Origin: Myroides sp. NP-2
GTDB lineage: Bacteria > Bacteroidota > Bacteroidia > Flavobacteriales > Flavobacteriaceae
Reading direction: 5' to 3'
Length of the DNA: 64,000 nucleotides
Assembly: GCF_014145665.1 (NCBI RefSeq)
Contig: NZ_JACHTD010000006.1
Location: 124,001 to 188,000 of the forward strand
In this document: in pieces, positions 16,663-25,193 of the stretch
How the letters are laid out: each line of letters begins with the position of its first letter
How positions within the stretch are numbered: position 1 is the first letter of the stretch
Notes under the pieces: generated by a model
What the model saw: the letters and a program-made list of their open reading frames with translations, nothing else
The model's database searches: none
What the model was told of the DNA's origin: nothing
Position numbers and translations under genes: made by a program

Positions 16663-17933
16663 AATTTATCATTTAATTTTCGCCATTGCCAAATTGTTGT
16701 TGTAAACCGATTCTTATTCTTATGGTGGCTATAATCCATTATATTATCAGTTTTATATATCTCAAATGTATATCCTGCATCATTATCAAAACTATGATAT
16801 AACCCCATTACATGTAATAATTCATGGCTAACTGTAGTAGTATTATCTCTATTTCCAAACACTACGACTGCTTTTTCATTGCCAACACCTCCAGCTATAC
16901 CATTTAAGTTTTTTGAATTTGGAACAGAGTATACCCTATAATACATGTTATAAATGTCATTTTCTTTTTCATTCATGAAAATATCATCAAAATAATGCAC
17001 AATTGATCTAATATTAGAATCATCTAACACTTTTTTATCACCCTTCGTTTTTGCAGTAAAAAAAATCTCATCATACCAATTACTTTCTACAACTAAGTCA
17101 TCAGATAATTCCTCTATATCAGGAAGGATGTAAGCTTGATTTAACGAATTTCTTAACACTAATATTTCCTCTGGAGAAATGTCTTTTTGTCCATCAATTG
17201 TAGGATATGACACATTTATCAGTAAAATTTTAACATTTTTAATCTCACCATTTTTAACAATCACTAATTCACCAACAATACTTTTTATACCATCTTCTAT
17301 TTTTACAATTTTAATACTTTGATTTTTGTTAAAAGATTTCAAAGCTCTAATTGTTATTGCATTAGCATTATAGTATGTTCCTTCTTCGCTAGGATGAGAT
17401 TGATTCAATATTACAGTAAATAATTCTTTATTATAATCAAATTCAACAGAATCAGTAATTTTACTTATTCTATAATATAAATCTAATGTAACTTCCTGTC
17501 CACCTAGTAATGTTAAAAACGGTATATAATATTTTTCTCTAATTGAACTAATAACATTATATTCTTTAACACATTTAAAATATTCTTGAAAACTTTTTAT
17601 AAATTTTGCTTTTTTACTTGTTGCATAGTGCATTCCATACTTTCCTACTATATCGGAATATCTCTCATCTACTTGAACCGTACTATCTGTACCATTTCTA
17701 ACCCAATCGAAACCAAACTCCCCTTTCCATGTCCTGTTAGGACGAAAATGGACAATATAAGATTCTTCATAAACCAATATGGGAATTAACGGCTTTCCAT
17801 ACTTCACACCACTCTCTGCACCTACTTGACTGACTACTTCTTCTGAACTATTAATAATTTCTTTTTGAGCATAAGCATAACTATTTCCTCCTGTAGTTTC
17901 GATAATATCTCCTTCAACCTCTCTAATCTTCAT
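16659..17933 (-). CDS. Metzincin-like zinc metalloprotease, candidate type VI effector
   Basis: 424 residues, no signal peptide. The C-terminal region has HELLHVMGLYH (residues 370-380), the HExxHxxGxxH zinc site of metzincins, and 19 residues further on NIMDYS, matching the Met-turn. The N-terminus (EVEGDIIETTGGNSYAYAQK, about residues 5-24, then a GVKYGKP segment) looks like a conserved loading segment I associate with Bacteroidota type VI cargo proteins. It begins 2 bases after vgrG and overlaps a lipoprotein gene. The predicted role is proteolysis in the target cell's periplasm or cytoplasm. Substrate unknown. Confidence 0.8.
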   Translation of the reverse strand: MKIREVEGDIIETTGGNSYAYAQKEIINSSEEVVSQVGAESGVKYGKPLIPILVYEESYIVHFRPNRTWKGEFGFDWVRNGTDSTVQVDERYSDIVGKYGMHYATSKKAKFIKSFQEYFKCVKEYNVISSIREKYYIPFLTLLGGQEVTLDLYYRISKITDSVEFDYNKELFTVILNQSHPSEEGTYYNANAITIRALKSFNKNQSIKIVKIEDGIKSIVGELVIVKNGEIKNVKILLINVSYPTIDGQKDISPEEILVLRNSLNQAYILPDIEELSDDLVVESNWYDEIFFTAKTKGDKKVLDDSNIRSIVHYFDDIFMNEKENDIYNMYYRVYSVPNSKNLNGIAGGVGNEKAVVVFGNRDNTTTVSHELLHVMGLYHSFDNDAGYTFEIYKTDNIMDYSHHKNKNRFTTTIWQWRKLNDKL

Positions 17934-17935
17934 CT

Positions 17936-20137
17936 CTAATTATTTTTAGATTTTTCACCTGAATTATTCTGTATTTCTTGTGCCGAATGCTGTTCTATAT
18001 TTCCAGTACTTTGGTTCATAATCTTCCCATTGCTAACATTAACTCTATCTTCCTCTGTATGAGACTCTAGATTTCCTTTAATATACTCTACCATTTTTCC
18101 CAATACATTAGTCATATAGTTAGCACCTATGTTTAGATTCTTCATAAGTCCTACTCGCTCAGAACTATTCATCATAACTGTTTCTGTTTTATTCATAGTC
18201 ACAGTCGTAGTCATATTCTCAGCTACATTGATATTTAGATTCTTACTGTTGAGTGTCATCGTCTCAGGAGCTGTAACAGTTATATTCTTGTTTCCATCCA
18301 TATACCATACATTCCCACTTGGATCTTTTATAGTAATACTACCTTCGTTATCCTCATCATCTATCTGTATAGTAACTCCACTTCGTGTGGTTATAGTTTT
18401 TAAATGATTATTAGTTCCTCCTCCTGCTCCTATACCTCCATGGAATAAACCTCCCATTACAAAAGGTCTATCAGGGTGGTTACCTACAAAACTGATCATC
18501 ACTTGATCTCCCTCTTCTGGTATAGCTACAAACCCTCTGTTAGAACCTACCTTATCACTACTACCTGCATCTGGTGTCATCACGCGAATCCACTCTGTAC
18601 TTTGACCTCTATACTGCCAATCAAATTGTACTTGTACTCTGCCTTTTCCTTGTGGGTCAGCATTGCTAACTACTGTAGCTATCTGTTGTTCCACTGTAGG
18701 ATGATTAAAATCTATACGTGGGATAAACCCCGTTTGTGCATCCACAGCTTCAAAGTAGCCATGATACTTACCTAAAGTGTCTACCGTATGGGTAATATCA
18801 GTAATCATCAGAGTAGTGAAGTGGTTACTCTGTTTAGTTAACGGATCTAACATATCTAGTTCTACTATACAACCTGGATATAAAAAGGGCACTGTGGTCA
18901 CGCCTGAGGTTATAAACACATGAAGTCCTTCACTACCTATAACTCCTTTCTGAGCTTGTAATACATCTTGATCTGTAGATGCTTTCATTGGTGCTAATTG
19001 CAGGGAAGGTGCTGTGAATATATCCTCTGATTTCTGATACGCTACTTTGGCTAGTGTTCCCTTGACATCTAGTTTCGTTTCACCTGCTGCACTTAGTTTT
19101 TGATTGGTATAACTATTATATCCATATAGTTGTCTATTAACATGACGAGCTTGCATGCGTATTTGGATATCTTCTACATCTCTACCATATACCAGCTGTA
19201 TAGGTTCTTCTCCAACAGGTAAATCTCCAAAATACAACTGTTCTCCATCATAAAAAAACTGTTCTCCATAAGCCTCTGCCATACGAGCTAGATAATTATA
19301 GGCAGTCTCGTTATACTGACATGAATAAGATAAATTACAATTCTTACTAGACCTTATAAATGACTTATACTTGCCATTACGCTCATAACCTTCTTTTAAT
19401 ATACTGTGTACTATAGAACTAAGGGACTCTGGCTCTAAGCCGCCAAAGCTCTGAATATGAGGAGCCATATCAAGTAATATGGTCGGACTGTATCCTTTTA
19501 GTACAAGATAGCCACGACTTCCATGAGCTTGTTTAAAACTTACATCGGTAACGATTCCATAAAAATCTCGCTCTGGCTTTTCTTTGATATTTTTATAGTT
19601 TAAAGTCACTAATATGCGTTTTCCTAAAAGATTTTGAGCCTGACTCATCTGATACGTTTCTTCTACACCTAGTGCATCATGACTGAGCTCCAATGTAAAC
19701 TCATGGTGTTTCTTTACACTCTGTTTAAGCTCAAAATGCTTATAGTTTTTAAGCACTTTTCCATCTACTACTATGGTTAAATCAACCAGGTGATTCACCC
19801 CTGGTATGAAGTGATTTAATATAGCAACCGCATTACTAATAGCACTATTACCTGTATTAATATTACTGATTTGACTTAAAGGCTGTGGTGTGTCTACTCT
19901 GCCATTTATTCCTTCAATCTGATGTTGATATGCAGATGTCTTACCCATCACACTACCAGCAGTTCCATAGGCAGTAGAGGCAAAGCCTGCTATCTCTTGT
20001 GGGTGAATAAGTACCTTTTCTTCTACTAAATCCTCTGTTTTTTCCGTTGCTTTTTCCGTTGCATACTCATTTGTAGCATCACTTAGTATCCCCTTGCTTT
20101 GTCCTGGGATTTCTTTAAAATTCTCTTTCATAGTCAT
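17936..20137 (-). CDS. vgrG: VgrG spike protein of the type VI secretion system (Bacteroidota type)
   Basis: 733 residues from the ATG at 20137. An in-frame TTG at 20185 would add 16 residues. A variable N-terminal extension of about 90 residues precedes a gp27-like part (VDLTIVVDGKVLKNYKHFEL, then YLARMAEAYGEQFFYDG), a gp5-like OB fold (IATVVSNADPQGKGRVQVQF, GDQVMISFVGNHPDRPFVMG) and beta-helix repeats (ITVTAPETMTLNSKNLNI). It forms the tip of the injection tube. First gene of the minus-strand cargo cluster. The structural tss genes are not in this window, so this is an orphan vgrG cargo island. Confidence 0.92.
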   Translation of the reverse strand: MTMKENFKEIPGQSKGILSDATNEYATEKATEKTEDLVEEKVLIHPQEIAGFASTAYGTAGSVMGKTSAYQHQIEGINGRVDTPQPLSQISNINTGNSAISNAVAILNHFIPGVNHLVDLTIVVDGKVLKNYKHFELKQSVKKHHEFTLELSHDALGVEETYQMSQAQNLLGKRILVTLNYKNIKEKPERDFYGIVTDVSFKQAHGSRGYLVLKGYSPTILLDMAPHIQSFGGLEPESLSSIVHSILKEGYERNGKYKSFIRSSKNCNLSYSCQYNETAYNYLARMAEAYGEQFFYDGEQLYFGDLPVGEEPIQLVYGRDVEDIQIRMQARHVNRQLYGYNSYTNQKLSAAGETKLDVKGTLAKVAYQKSEDIFTAPSLQLAPMKASTDQDVLQAQKGVIGSEGLHVFITSGVTTVPFLYPGCIVELDMLDPLTKQSNHFTTLMITDITHTVDTLGKYHGYFEAVDAQTGFIPRIDFNHPTVEQQIATVVSNADPQGKGRVQVQFDWQYRGQSTEWIRVMTPDAGSSDKVGSNRGFVAIPEEGDQVMISFVGNHPDRPFVMGGLFHGGIGAGGGTNNHLKTITTRSGVTIQIDDEDNEGSITIKDPSGNVWYMDGNKNITVTAPETMTLNSKNLNINVAENMTTTVTMNKTETVMMNSSERVGLMKNLNIGANYMTNVLGKMVEYIKGNLESHTEEDRVNVSNGKIMNQSTGNIEQHSAQEIQNNSGEKSKNN

Positions 20138-20671
20138 TTTCTTTTTCTTCTTTGGTAAGCAATTAAAAAACAACAAGCTTGACAAGCAACATTTAAATTA
20201 AAAGACTAAATAGAGCATGGTAATTTAGCGCTGTTTTTGCTCGTCCTAACTCTTGATTAAGCACTTAGCCAGTTCCTTGGTAAGTTTAATTTTCATAATT
20301 GATAGATGCCTCACACCGAATGCCACTACCGTTCGAGCTACTCGTATTGAAGGTTCAATACTTTTGTGCTTCTCTCTCATTGAATTGATAGATAGCACTT
20401 CGTGTATGCCCTTAACCTTATGAATTACATGACTCAAACCTAAAAACAAATTTTTTTACAAAAAAGCAATTGGGTAAAATCTTGAAAAAATAGGGGGATT
20501 CTACGCATAATATTTTGTTAAAGAAGTGTTTTGAAGATGCGCTATTTTAAATATATATAAATGATTACCAATTAATTAGCACCTAAATCCAAGCTCAAAA
20601 GTATCCATTGCTATAAAACATGGACCAAACAGAAGCCAATTGAAGAAATTTTGATAAAGGTATTTTTAGCC
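20138..20671. other. Non-coding stretch upstream of vgrG
   Basis: No convincing gene. A 67-codon minus-strand frame at 20246-20449 has no family marks. The vgrG promoter must lie here, but I see no clear TAnnTTTG with a good -33. AT-rich. Confidence 0.5.
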
Positions 20672-20786
20672 TTATAGTCCAAATGACATCCGTCAATTCC
20701 TCTTACAAATGAAAGAAAAAGCGAAGGAGGAGGTGAAAGAATAGTATTCGACCAAGGTAAAAAAACAACCTTGTTGAAAATGCGAT
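20672..20786 (+). repeat. 115-bp direct repeat, copy B (orphan 3' end of an oxidoreductase gene)
   Basis: Seven differences from 9546-9660 and no gaps. Encodes the tail YSPNDIRQFLLQMKEKAKEE and two more residues before the stop, versus YSPDDIRQLLLQMKEKAKED in the intact gene. The rest of the gene is absent upstream. Confidence 0.9.
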
Positions 20787-20857
20787 TAGTGGACTTGCTA
20801 ACTTAGTCTGGACAAAGAGTTAAGCATAAAAACTTATCCTTGAACTAAGAAAATAAT

Positions 20858-21155
20858 TAAAAAGACCTACAATACTGCTTTTAAGAAGCAAGCCGTTGAA
20901 CTGGCTAAAGAAAGAACAAGCAAATCAGAATTAGCTCGAAAACTTGGAATTCGAGCCACTTTATTGTATAAATGCTCTAAAGAAGCTCAAGAATTTGGAG
21001 ATGGTAGTTTTCCAGGCAATGGCAAACAAAAGCTTACACCAGAACAAGAAAGAATAAAAGAGATAGAAAAAAGTGAGCAGCTGTTGAATTAGAACATGAA
21101 ATAATAAAAAAAGCAATTACATCAAAAAACAAACAACTAAAAATCAGACCAATAC
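20858..21155 (+). pseudogene. Remnant of an IS3-family transposase OrfA
   Basis: Translates as KKTYNTAFKKQAVELAKERT, then SKSELARKLGIRATLLYKCS, the helix-turn-helix of IS3-type OrfA proteins. After KQKLTPEQERIKEIEK the frame breaks; the following AVELEHEIIKKAIT continues in another frame. No ATG, no OrfB, no terminal repeats recognised. It lies between the 115-bp repeat and the second tRNA-fMet copy. Confidence 0.8.
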
Positions 21156-21220
21156 CCCTATAATAGGTATATAAATTATATTTTATTCCTTTTTATTTGT
21201 TTTGTATCATAATTAGTTTG

Positions 21221-21228
21221 TATATTTG
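21221..21228 (+). promoter_or_regulatory. -7 box of the second tRNA-fMet promoter
   Basis: TATATTTG, as in copy 1, 11 bases before the tRNA. TTTG triplets lie upstream, but the -33 region is different DNA from that of copy 1. Confidence 0.6.
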
Positions 21229-21239
21229 CACCACAATAG

Positions 21240-21312
21240 CGCGGGATAGAGCAGTAGGCAGCTCGTCGGGCTCATAACCCGAAGGTCACAGGTTCGAGTC
21301 CTGTTCCCGCTA
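21240..21312 (+). tRNA. tRNA-fMet (CAT), copy 2
   Basis: Same 73 bases as the copy at 4738-4810, with the C1/T72 mismatch and GGG:CCC anticodon stem of an initiator. CCA is not encoded. Confidence 0.95.
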
Positions 21313-21319
21313 CAAAGCC

Positions 21320-21354
21320 AAAAAGACTTAATCATTTGATTAAGTCTTTTTTTT
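21320..21354 (+). terminator. Terminator of tRNA-fMet copy 2
   Basis: Same stem and T run as copy 1. It also faces the end of the minus-strand gene at 21375. Confidence 0.9.
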
Positions 21355-21374
21355 GTACTTAAGAGTTAAGCATT

Positions 21375-22403
21375 TTAACTACCTATAGTCTCTTCTATCG
21401 TTGGGCGTGCACGATCACCCGCCATAACTTCTAAAATTAAGCTTTTTACGTTTTCATTGACTTCATCTTGAGGTTCTAATACCAATGCTTCCTCAATTAA
21501 AGCCAACGCTTCATGATCGCGTTCTGCCAAAACCAAATTCATGGCATGATTACCCATCAAAGCAAAATCATCAGGTTTTCGCTTCATGGATGCTGCTGAA
21601 TAGTACAGCGCTTTTTCCAAATCGCGTAAGTGAACGGCTTCTAAAGCAGCTTCCATCGGAATGGAGTGGTTTTCTTGGTTAATTGCAAACGCTTGTTCCA
21701 ATAGAACGAGAGCCTCTTCATGACGTCCTAAACGCTGCAGGGCTTTAGCCATCAATACCATACTCGGCCAATGGTCTTCAATTAAAAGCAAACACTGCTG
21801 AAAGTAATCCACTGACTCCTCCAACTTCTTTTGATCTGCAGGATCCAATACCTCCATGCGGTATCCGCCTAATAGAATTAGTCCTTCTTGTTTGTCACAA
21901 GCTAAATTGTAAAGATTCGAGAATTTCTCCGTTCGAATTCGCTCAGCCTCATCCGCATCAATGCGATCGTAAATTGTCCCATTCATCAGCTGTTCGATCT
22001 CCTCAGGAACCAGGTCTTTCCCATAAGGGGAATAAGGATTCAAAATAAACGATGCCCCTTTGGTCATAGCGAATAAATCTTGTCCTTTTAAACTAATATA
22101 GGATACTTTTTCCTTGATGATCTCTTGATCAAATATGCGGTTCAACGAAGTAAAAACAGGAATTTTACCTCCCTCAAAAGAGACCAATTTCAATTTGCTG
22201 TTTTCTTCTACGATTTGTTCTCCTTCGGCTACTTCTAAATAATCAGGAGTCAACACAATCAATTGGTTCCAGATTAACTTTTGATAAAAATACTTTTGAG
22301 CATCAACATTGGAAGATGCTTCCATTAAATAGCGCTCTAACTCGTTTTCTGGGAAGGTTGATTTATTTTCTTTTTTCTTTTTAAAAAGATCTAATAGTTT
22401 CAT
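21375..22403 (-). CDS. SseB-domain protein with tetratricopeptide repeats
   Basis: 342 residues. After a basic N-terminus (LFKKKKENK), residues about 20-140 match the SseB N-terminal domain layout (NELERYLMEASS...YFYQKLIWNQLIVLT...KLVSFEGGKIPVFTSLNRIF...ATKGASFILNPYSPYGKDL pattern). The C-terminal 130 residues are TPR helices (RLGRHEEALVLLEQAFAI, ERDHEALALIEEALVLEP). Probably a cytoplasmic protein-interaction factor of unknown role. First gene outside the accessory region. Confidence 0.75.
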   Translation of the reverse strand: MKLLDLFKKKKENKSTFPENELERYLMEASSNVDAQKYFYQKLIWNQLIVLTPDYLEVAEGEQIVEENSKLKLVSFEGGKIPVFTSLNRIFDQEIIKEKVSYISLKGQDLFAMTKGASFILNPYSPYGKDLVPEEIEQLMNGTIYDRIDADEAERIRTEKFSNLYNLACDKQEGLILLGGYRMEVLDPADQKKLEESVDYFQQCLLLIEDHWPSMVLMAKALQRLGRHEEALVLLEQAFAINQENHSIPMEAALEAVHLRDLEKALYYSAASMKRKPDDFALMGNHAMNLVLAERDHEALALIEEALVLEPQDEVNENVKSLILEVMAGDRARPTIEETIGS

Positions 22404-22616
22404 TTCTACACACTTAATTAATACCCCCTATACCAAAGCTGGCTTGCTTTCTGTATTTAGGTCTATCTTTTTTCATTCGACAACTATTAAAGATACGACA
22501 AAGCCAAGCGTCCTTCCAAACACTTAACAATACATTAGAACTAAAAAAACGGATATAGGATTAAAAGATCACCAAGTCCAATATGCTAAATGCAGCTATA
22601 AGCACCATCGTATTAA

Positions 22617-23171
22617 TTATCTGCTACTGATCTTCGCTCCTGATTTAAAATTTTCTTTGGTTTTGGTACGCAGTTTAACGACTGTAACTGGTTTTTCAAA
22701 GCCCAATTGATCCAAAACAACAACTTCAGAATCTAAGATAAAATTTTTGTCTATCAATACATATTCAGGCTTAACATTCAATACGGTTTGATTGAGCAAA
22801 AAAACAACATGACTATCCACTAATCCAGCATCTTTCGACCATTCTTGTAAGGTGAGTAATTGCAGTTGTTTAGCATCCTTGGTTTCCATTTTAATTTTGC
22901 GATCGTAGGTAAATCCATCCATTGCAAAAGCTCCTTTTTCCAGCGTAATATCTTTGATCATTTTAGGATTCAATCCTAAGCTACTATAACCTGAATAAAC
23001 TTGATTCTGAATCTCTATTACATAAGAATAATTGTGTTGATTCAAATCGGCTAGATTAAACGTAGCTGTCGCAACAGCGGAAGGGTTGAGTTTTTCTTTA
23101 GATTGCGCAACAGTAGCGCTGCTCCATAGTCCTAGTGTACTTAGACAAATAAGGTAAAAAATGCGTTTCAT
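22617..23171 (-). CDS. Secreted protein of unknown function
   Basis: 184 residues with a signal peptide ending near TVAQS (residue 23). The mature part is beta-rich (YSYVIEIQNQVYSGYSSLGL, EYVLIDKNFILDSEVVVLD) and ends in a basic tail (KTKENFKSGAKISSR). No family recognised; periplasmic or outer-membrane-associated by signal. The 213-base gap to the SseB gene holds no further gene. Confidence 0.65.
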   Translation of the reverse strand: MKRIFYLICLSTLGLWSSATVAQSKEKLNPSAVATATFNLADLNQHNYSYVIEIQNQVYSGYSSLGLNPKMIKDITLEKGAFAMDGFTYDRKIKMETKDAKQLQLLTLQEWSKDAGLVDSHVVFLLNQTVLNVKPEYVLIDKNFILDSEVVVLDQLGFEKPVTVVKLRTKTKENFKSGAKISSR

Positions 23172-23228
23172 AATCTTTATTTTCTCTTAAAAATAAACAA
23201 AAAACACCTAAAAAACACAGAACATAAA

Positions 23229-23259
23229 AAAAGGTTTGAGCGAATTGCACAAACCTTTT
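23229..23259 (-). terminator. Terminator of the ABC-F gene
   Basis: Stem AAAAGGTTTG/CAAACCTTTT; the minus strand then runs into T-rich TTTATG. Confidence 0.8.
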
Positions 23260-23271
23260 CTATATTCTCCT

Positions 23272-25188
23272 TTACATTAGCTCTGCAGCAACATCTTCCC
23301 ATTCCTGCATCAATGCCTCTACTTTCTTTTTATTCTTCTCATATGCGCTAAAAAAAGCTTCATCTTGCATGAGTTTCTCATAATCTACTGCTAAACGCTC
23401 ATCGTCTTTGGCGATTTTCTTTTCCAACTCACTGATCTCACTTTCAATTTTACTCAATCGATTTTGCAGTGTTTTCTGCTTTTTTTGATCCTCATATGAT
23501 AAAGCCTCCGCTTTTTTCTCTGCCACTTTTACCACTTGAGGTTCTTGTTTATCGCTTTTCTTTTCAATTTCACGCATGTTTTGCGCTTTGCGTTCTTCCA
23601 AGAAATAATTAATATCTCCAAGGTATTCTTTGATTTTTTGATCTTTGAACTCGTAGACAAGATTGGTCAATCCTTGTAGGAAATCACGGTCATGCGACAC
23701 TAAAATCAAGGTTCCTTTAAAATTCAGCAAGGCCTGTTTCAACACATTCTTCGATTTAATATCCAAGTGGTTGGTCGGCTCATCCATTAGTAATACATTA
23801 ATAGGCGAAAGAAGCATACGACACAGAGCCAAGCGATTTCGCTCGCCTCCAGATAGCACTTTTACTTTCTTTTCAACATCATCTCCTCTAAATAAGAAAG
23901 CACCAAGCATATCGCGCACTTTTACGCGATTCCCATCGGTTGCAGCGTCTAACATCGTATCTAAAAGTGTTTTTTCTCCATCCAAATAATCCGCTTGATT
24001 CTGTGCGAAATACCCGATTTGTACGTTATGTCCTAATTTGATCGAGCCTTCATAGTCAAATTCATTCATCACTGCTTTGATCAACGTTGATTTTCCTTGA
24101 CCATTTTGTCCGACAAAGGCAATTTTACTGCCGCGTTCTATTAAAAAATTGACGTCTTTAAAAATAACCTTATCGCCAAAGCGCTTGGTAACACCTTCCA
24201 TTTCCAATACTACCTTACCTGGGTCGATACTCACCGGAAACGATATGTTCATAACTGCATTGTCGTCTTCATCGACCTCAATACGCTCTACTTTATCCAA
24301 TTTTTTGATCAGCGATTGCGCCATAGACGCTTTGGTTGCTTTATAGCGGAAACGCTCAATCAACTTCTCTGTTTCTTCAATTTTCTTCGCTTGATTTTTT
24401 TGCGCCGCCAATTGCATTTCGCGCAATTCTTCGCGTAGAATTAAATATTCAGAATAAGGCTTGTCGAAATCGTATATCTTTCCTAATGAAATTTCAATGG
24501 TGCGATTCGTTACATTATCTAGGAACATTTTATCGTGGGAAATAATAACTACAGCTCCAGGATAGCTTCTTAAAAACTGTTCCAACCAAATTATACTCTC
24601 AATATCCAAGTGGTTGGTTGGCTCATCCAGTAAAAGCACATCATTGTCTTGTAGTAATAATTTTGCTAATTCGATGCGCATACGCCATCCCCCAGAGAAA
24701 GTATCCGTTAGATTTTCGAAATCCTCTCGTTTAAACCCCAATCCTTGCAAAATACGCTCCGTATTTCCCACGTAGTTATATCCGCCAATGATTTCAAAAC
24801 GGTGGGTTAAATCACTTAATTTCTCAATCAATTCGGAATAGGATTCCGATTCGTAATCAGTACGTTCGGCTAACTCTTTATTTACTTTATCTAAAGTAGC
24901 TTCTACTATTTTAATCTCTTCAAAAGCTTGGTAAGCCTCTTCTAAAACCGTTCTACCAGGAATGAAGTCAATATCCTGACGTAAGAACCCGATTTTTAGC
25001 TCTTTTTCCATAGCGATACTCCCCGTATCTGGTTCCATATCTCTAGACAAAAGTTTCAGCATTGTTGATTTTCCAGCGCCATTCTTTCCTACTAACCCAA
25101 CGCGATCACCAGCACCAATTCTGAATGTAACGTTTTCAAATAAATATTCGCCTGAAAACGAAACAGACAAATTATGTATATTCAACAT
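23272..25188 (-). CDS. ABC-F family ATPase
   Basis: 638 residues. Two ATP-binding cassettes in one chain without membrane segments: first Walker A GKNGAGKST and signature FSGGWRMR, second GQNGQGKST and LSGGERNRL, each with LLDEPTNHLD or LMDEPTNHLD. A charged linker lies between them and a C-terminal coiled coil covers about residues 550-638 (KIESEISELEKKI). ABC-F proteins bind the ribosomal E site and rescue or tune translation; the C-terminal coiled coil resembles Uup. A drug-protection role is possible but not shown. Confidence 0.92.
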   Translation of the reverse strand: MLNIHNLSVSFSGEYLFENVTFRIGAGDRVGLVGKNGAGKSTMLKLLSRDMEPDTGSIAMEKELKIGFLRQDIDFIPGRTVLEEAYQAFEEIKIVEATLDKVNKELAERTDYESESYSELIEKLSDLTHRFEIIGGYNYVGNTERILQGLGFKREDFENLTDTFSGGWRMRIELAKLLLQDNDVLLLDEPTNHLDIESIIWLEQFLRSYPGAVVIISHDKMFLDNVTNRTIEISLGKIYDFDKPYSEYLILREELREMQLAAQKNQAKKIEETEKLIERFRYKATKASMAQSLIKKLDKVERIEVDEDDNAVMNISFPVSIDPGKVVLEMEGVTKRFGDKVIFKDVNFLIERGSKIAFVGQNGQGKSTLIKAVMNEFDYEGSIKLGHNVQIGYFAQNQADYLDGEKTLLDTMLDAATDGNRVKVRDMLGAFLFRGDDVEKKVKVLSGGERNRLALCRMLLSPINVLLMDEPTNHLDIKSKNVLKQALLNFKGTLILVSHDRDFLQGLTNLVYEFKDQKIKEYLGDINYFLEERKAQNMREIEKKSDKQEPQVVKVAEKKAEALSYEDQKKQKTLQNRLSKIESEISELEKKIAKDDERLAVDYEKLMQDEAFFSAYEKNKKKVEALMQEWEDVAAELM

Positions 25189-25193
25189 AAATA

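Larger units (their letters stand above)
21212..21354 (+). repeat. 143-bp direct repeat, copy 2 (whole tRNA-fMet unit)
   Basis: Identical to 4710-4852 over promoter, tRNA and terminator. It closes the 16.5-kb accessory region. Confidence 0.95.

Noticed and set aside
20246-20449. Minus-strand frame of 67 codons upstream of vgrG
   Set aside because: No family marks, no clear start signal, residue content looks random; left as non-coding.
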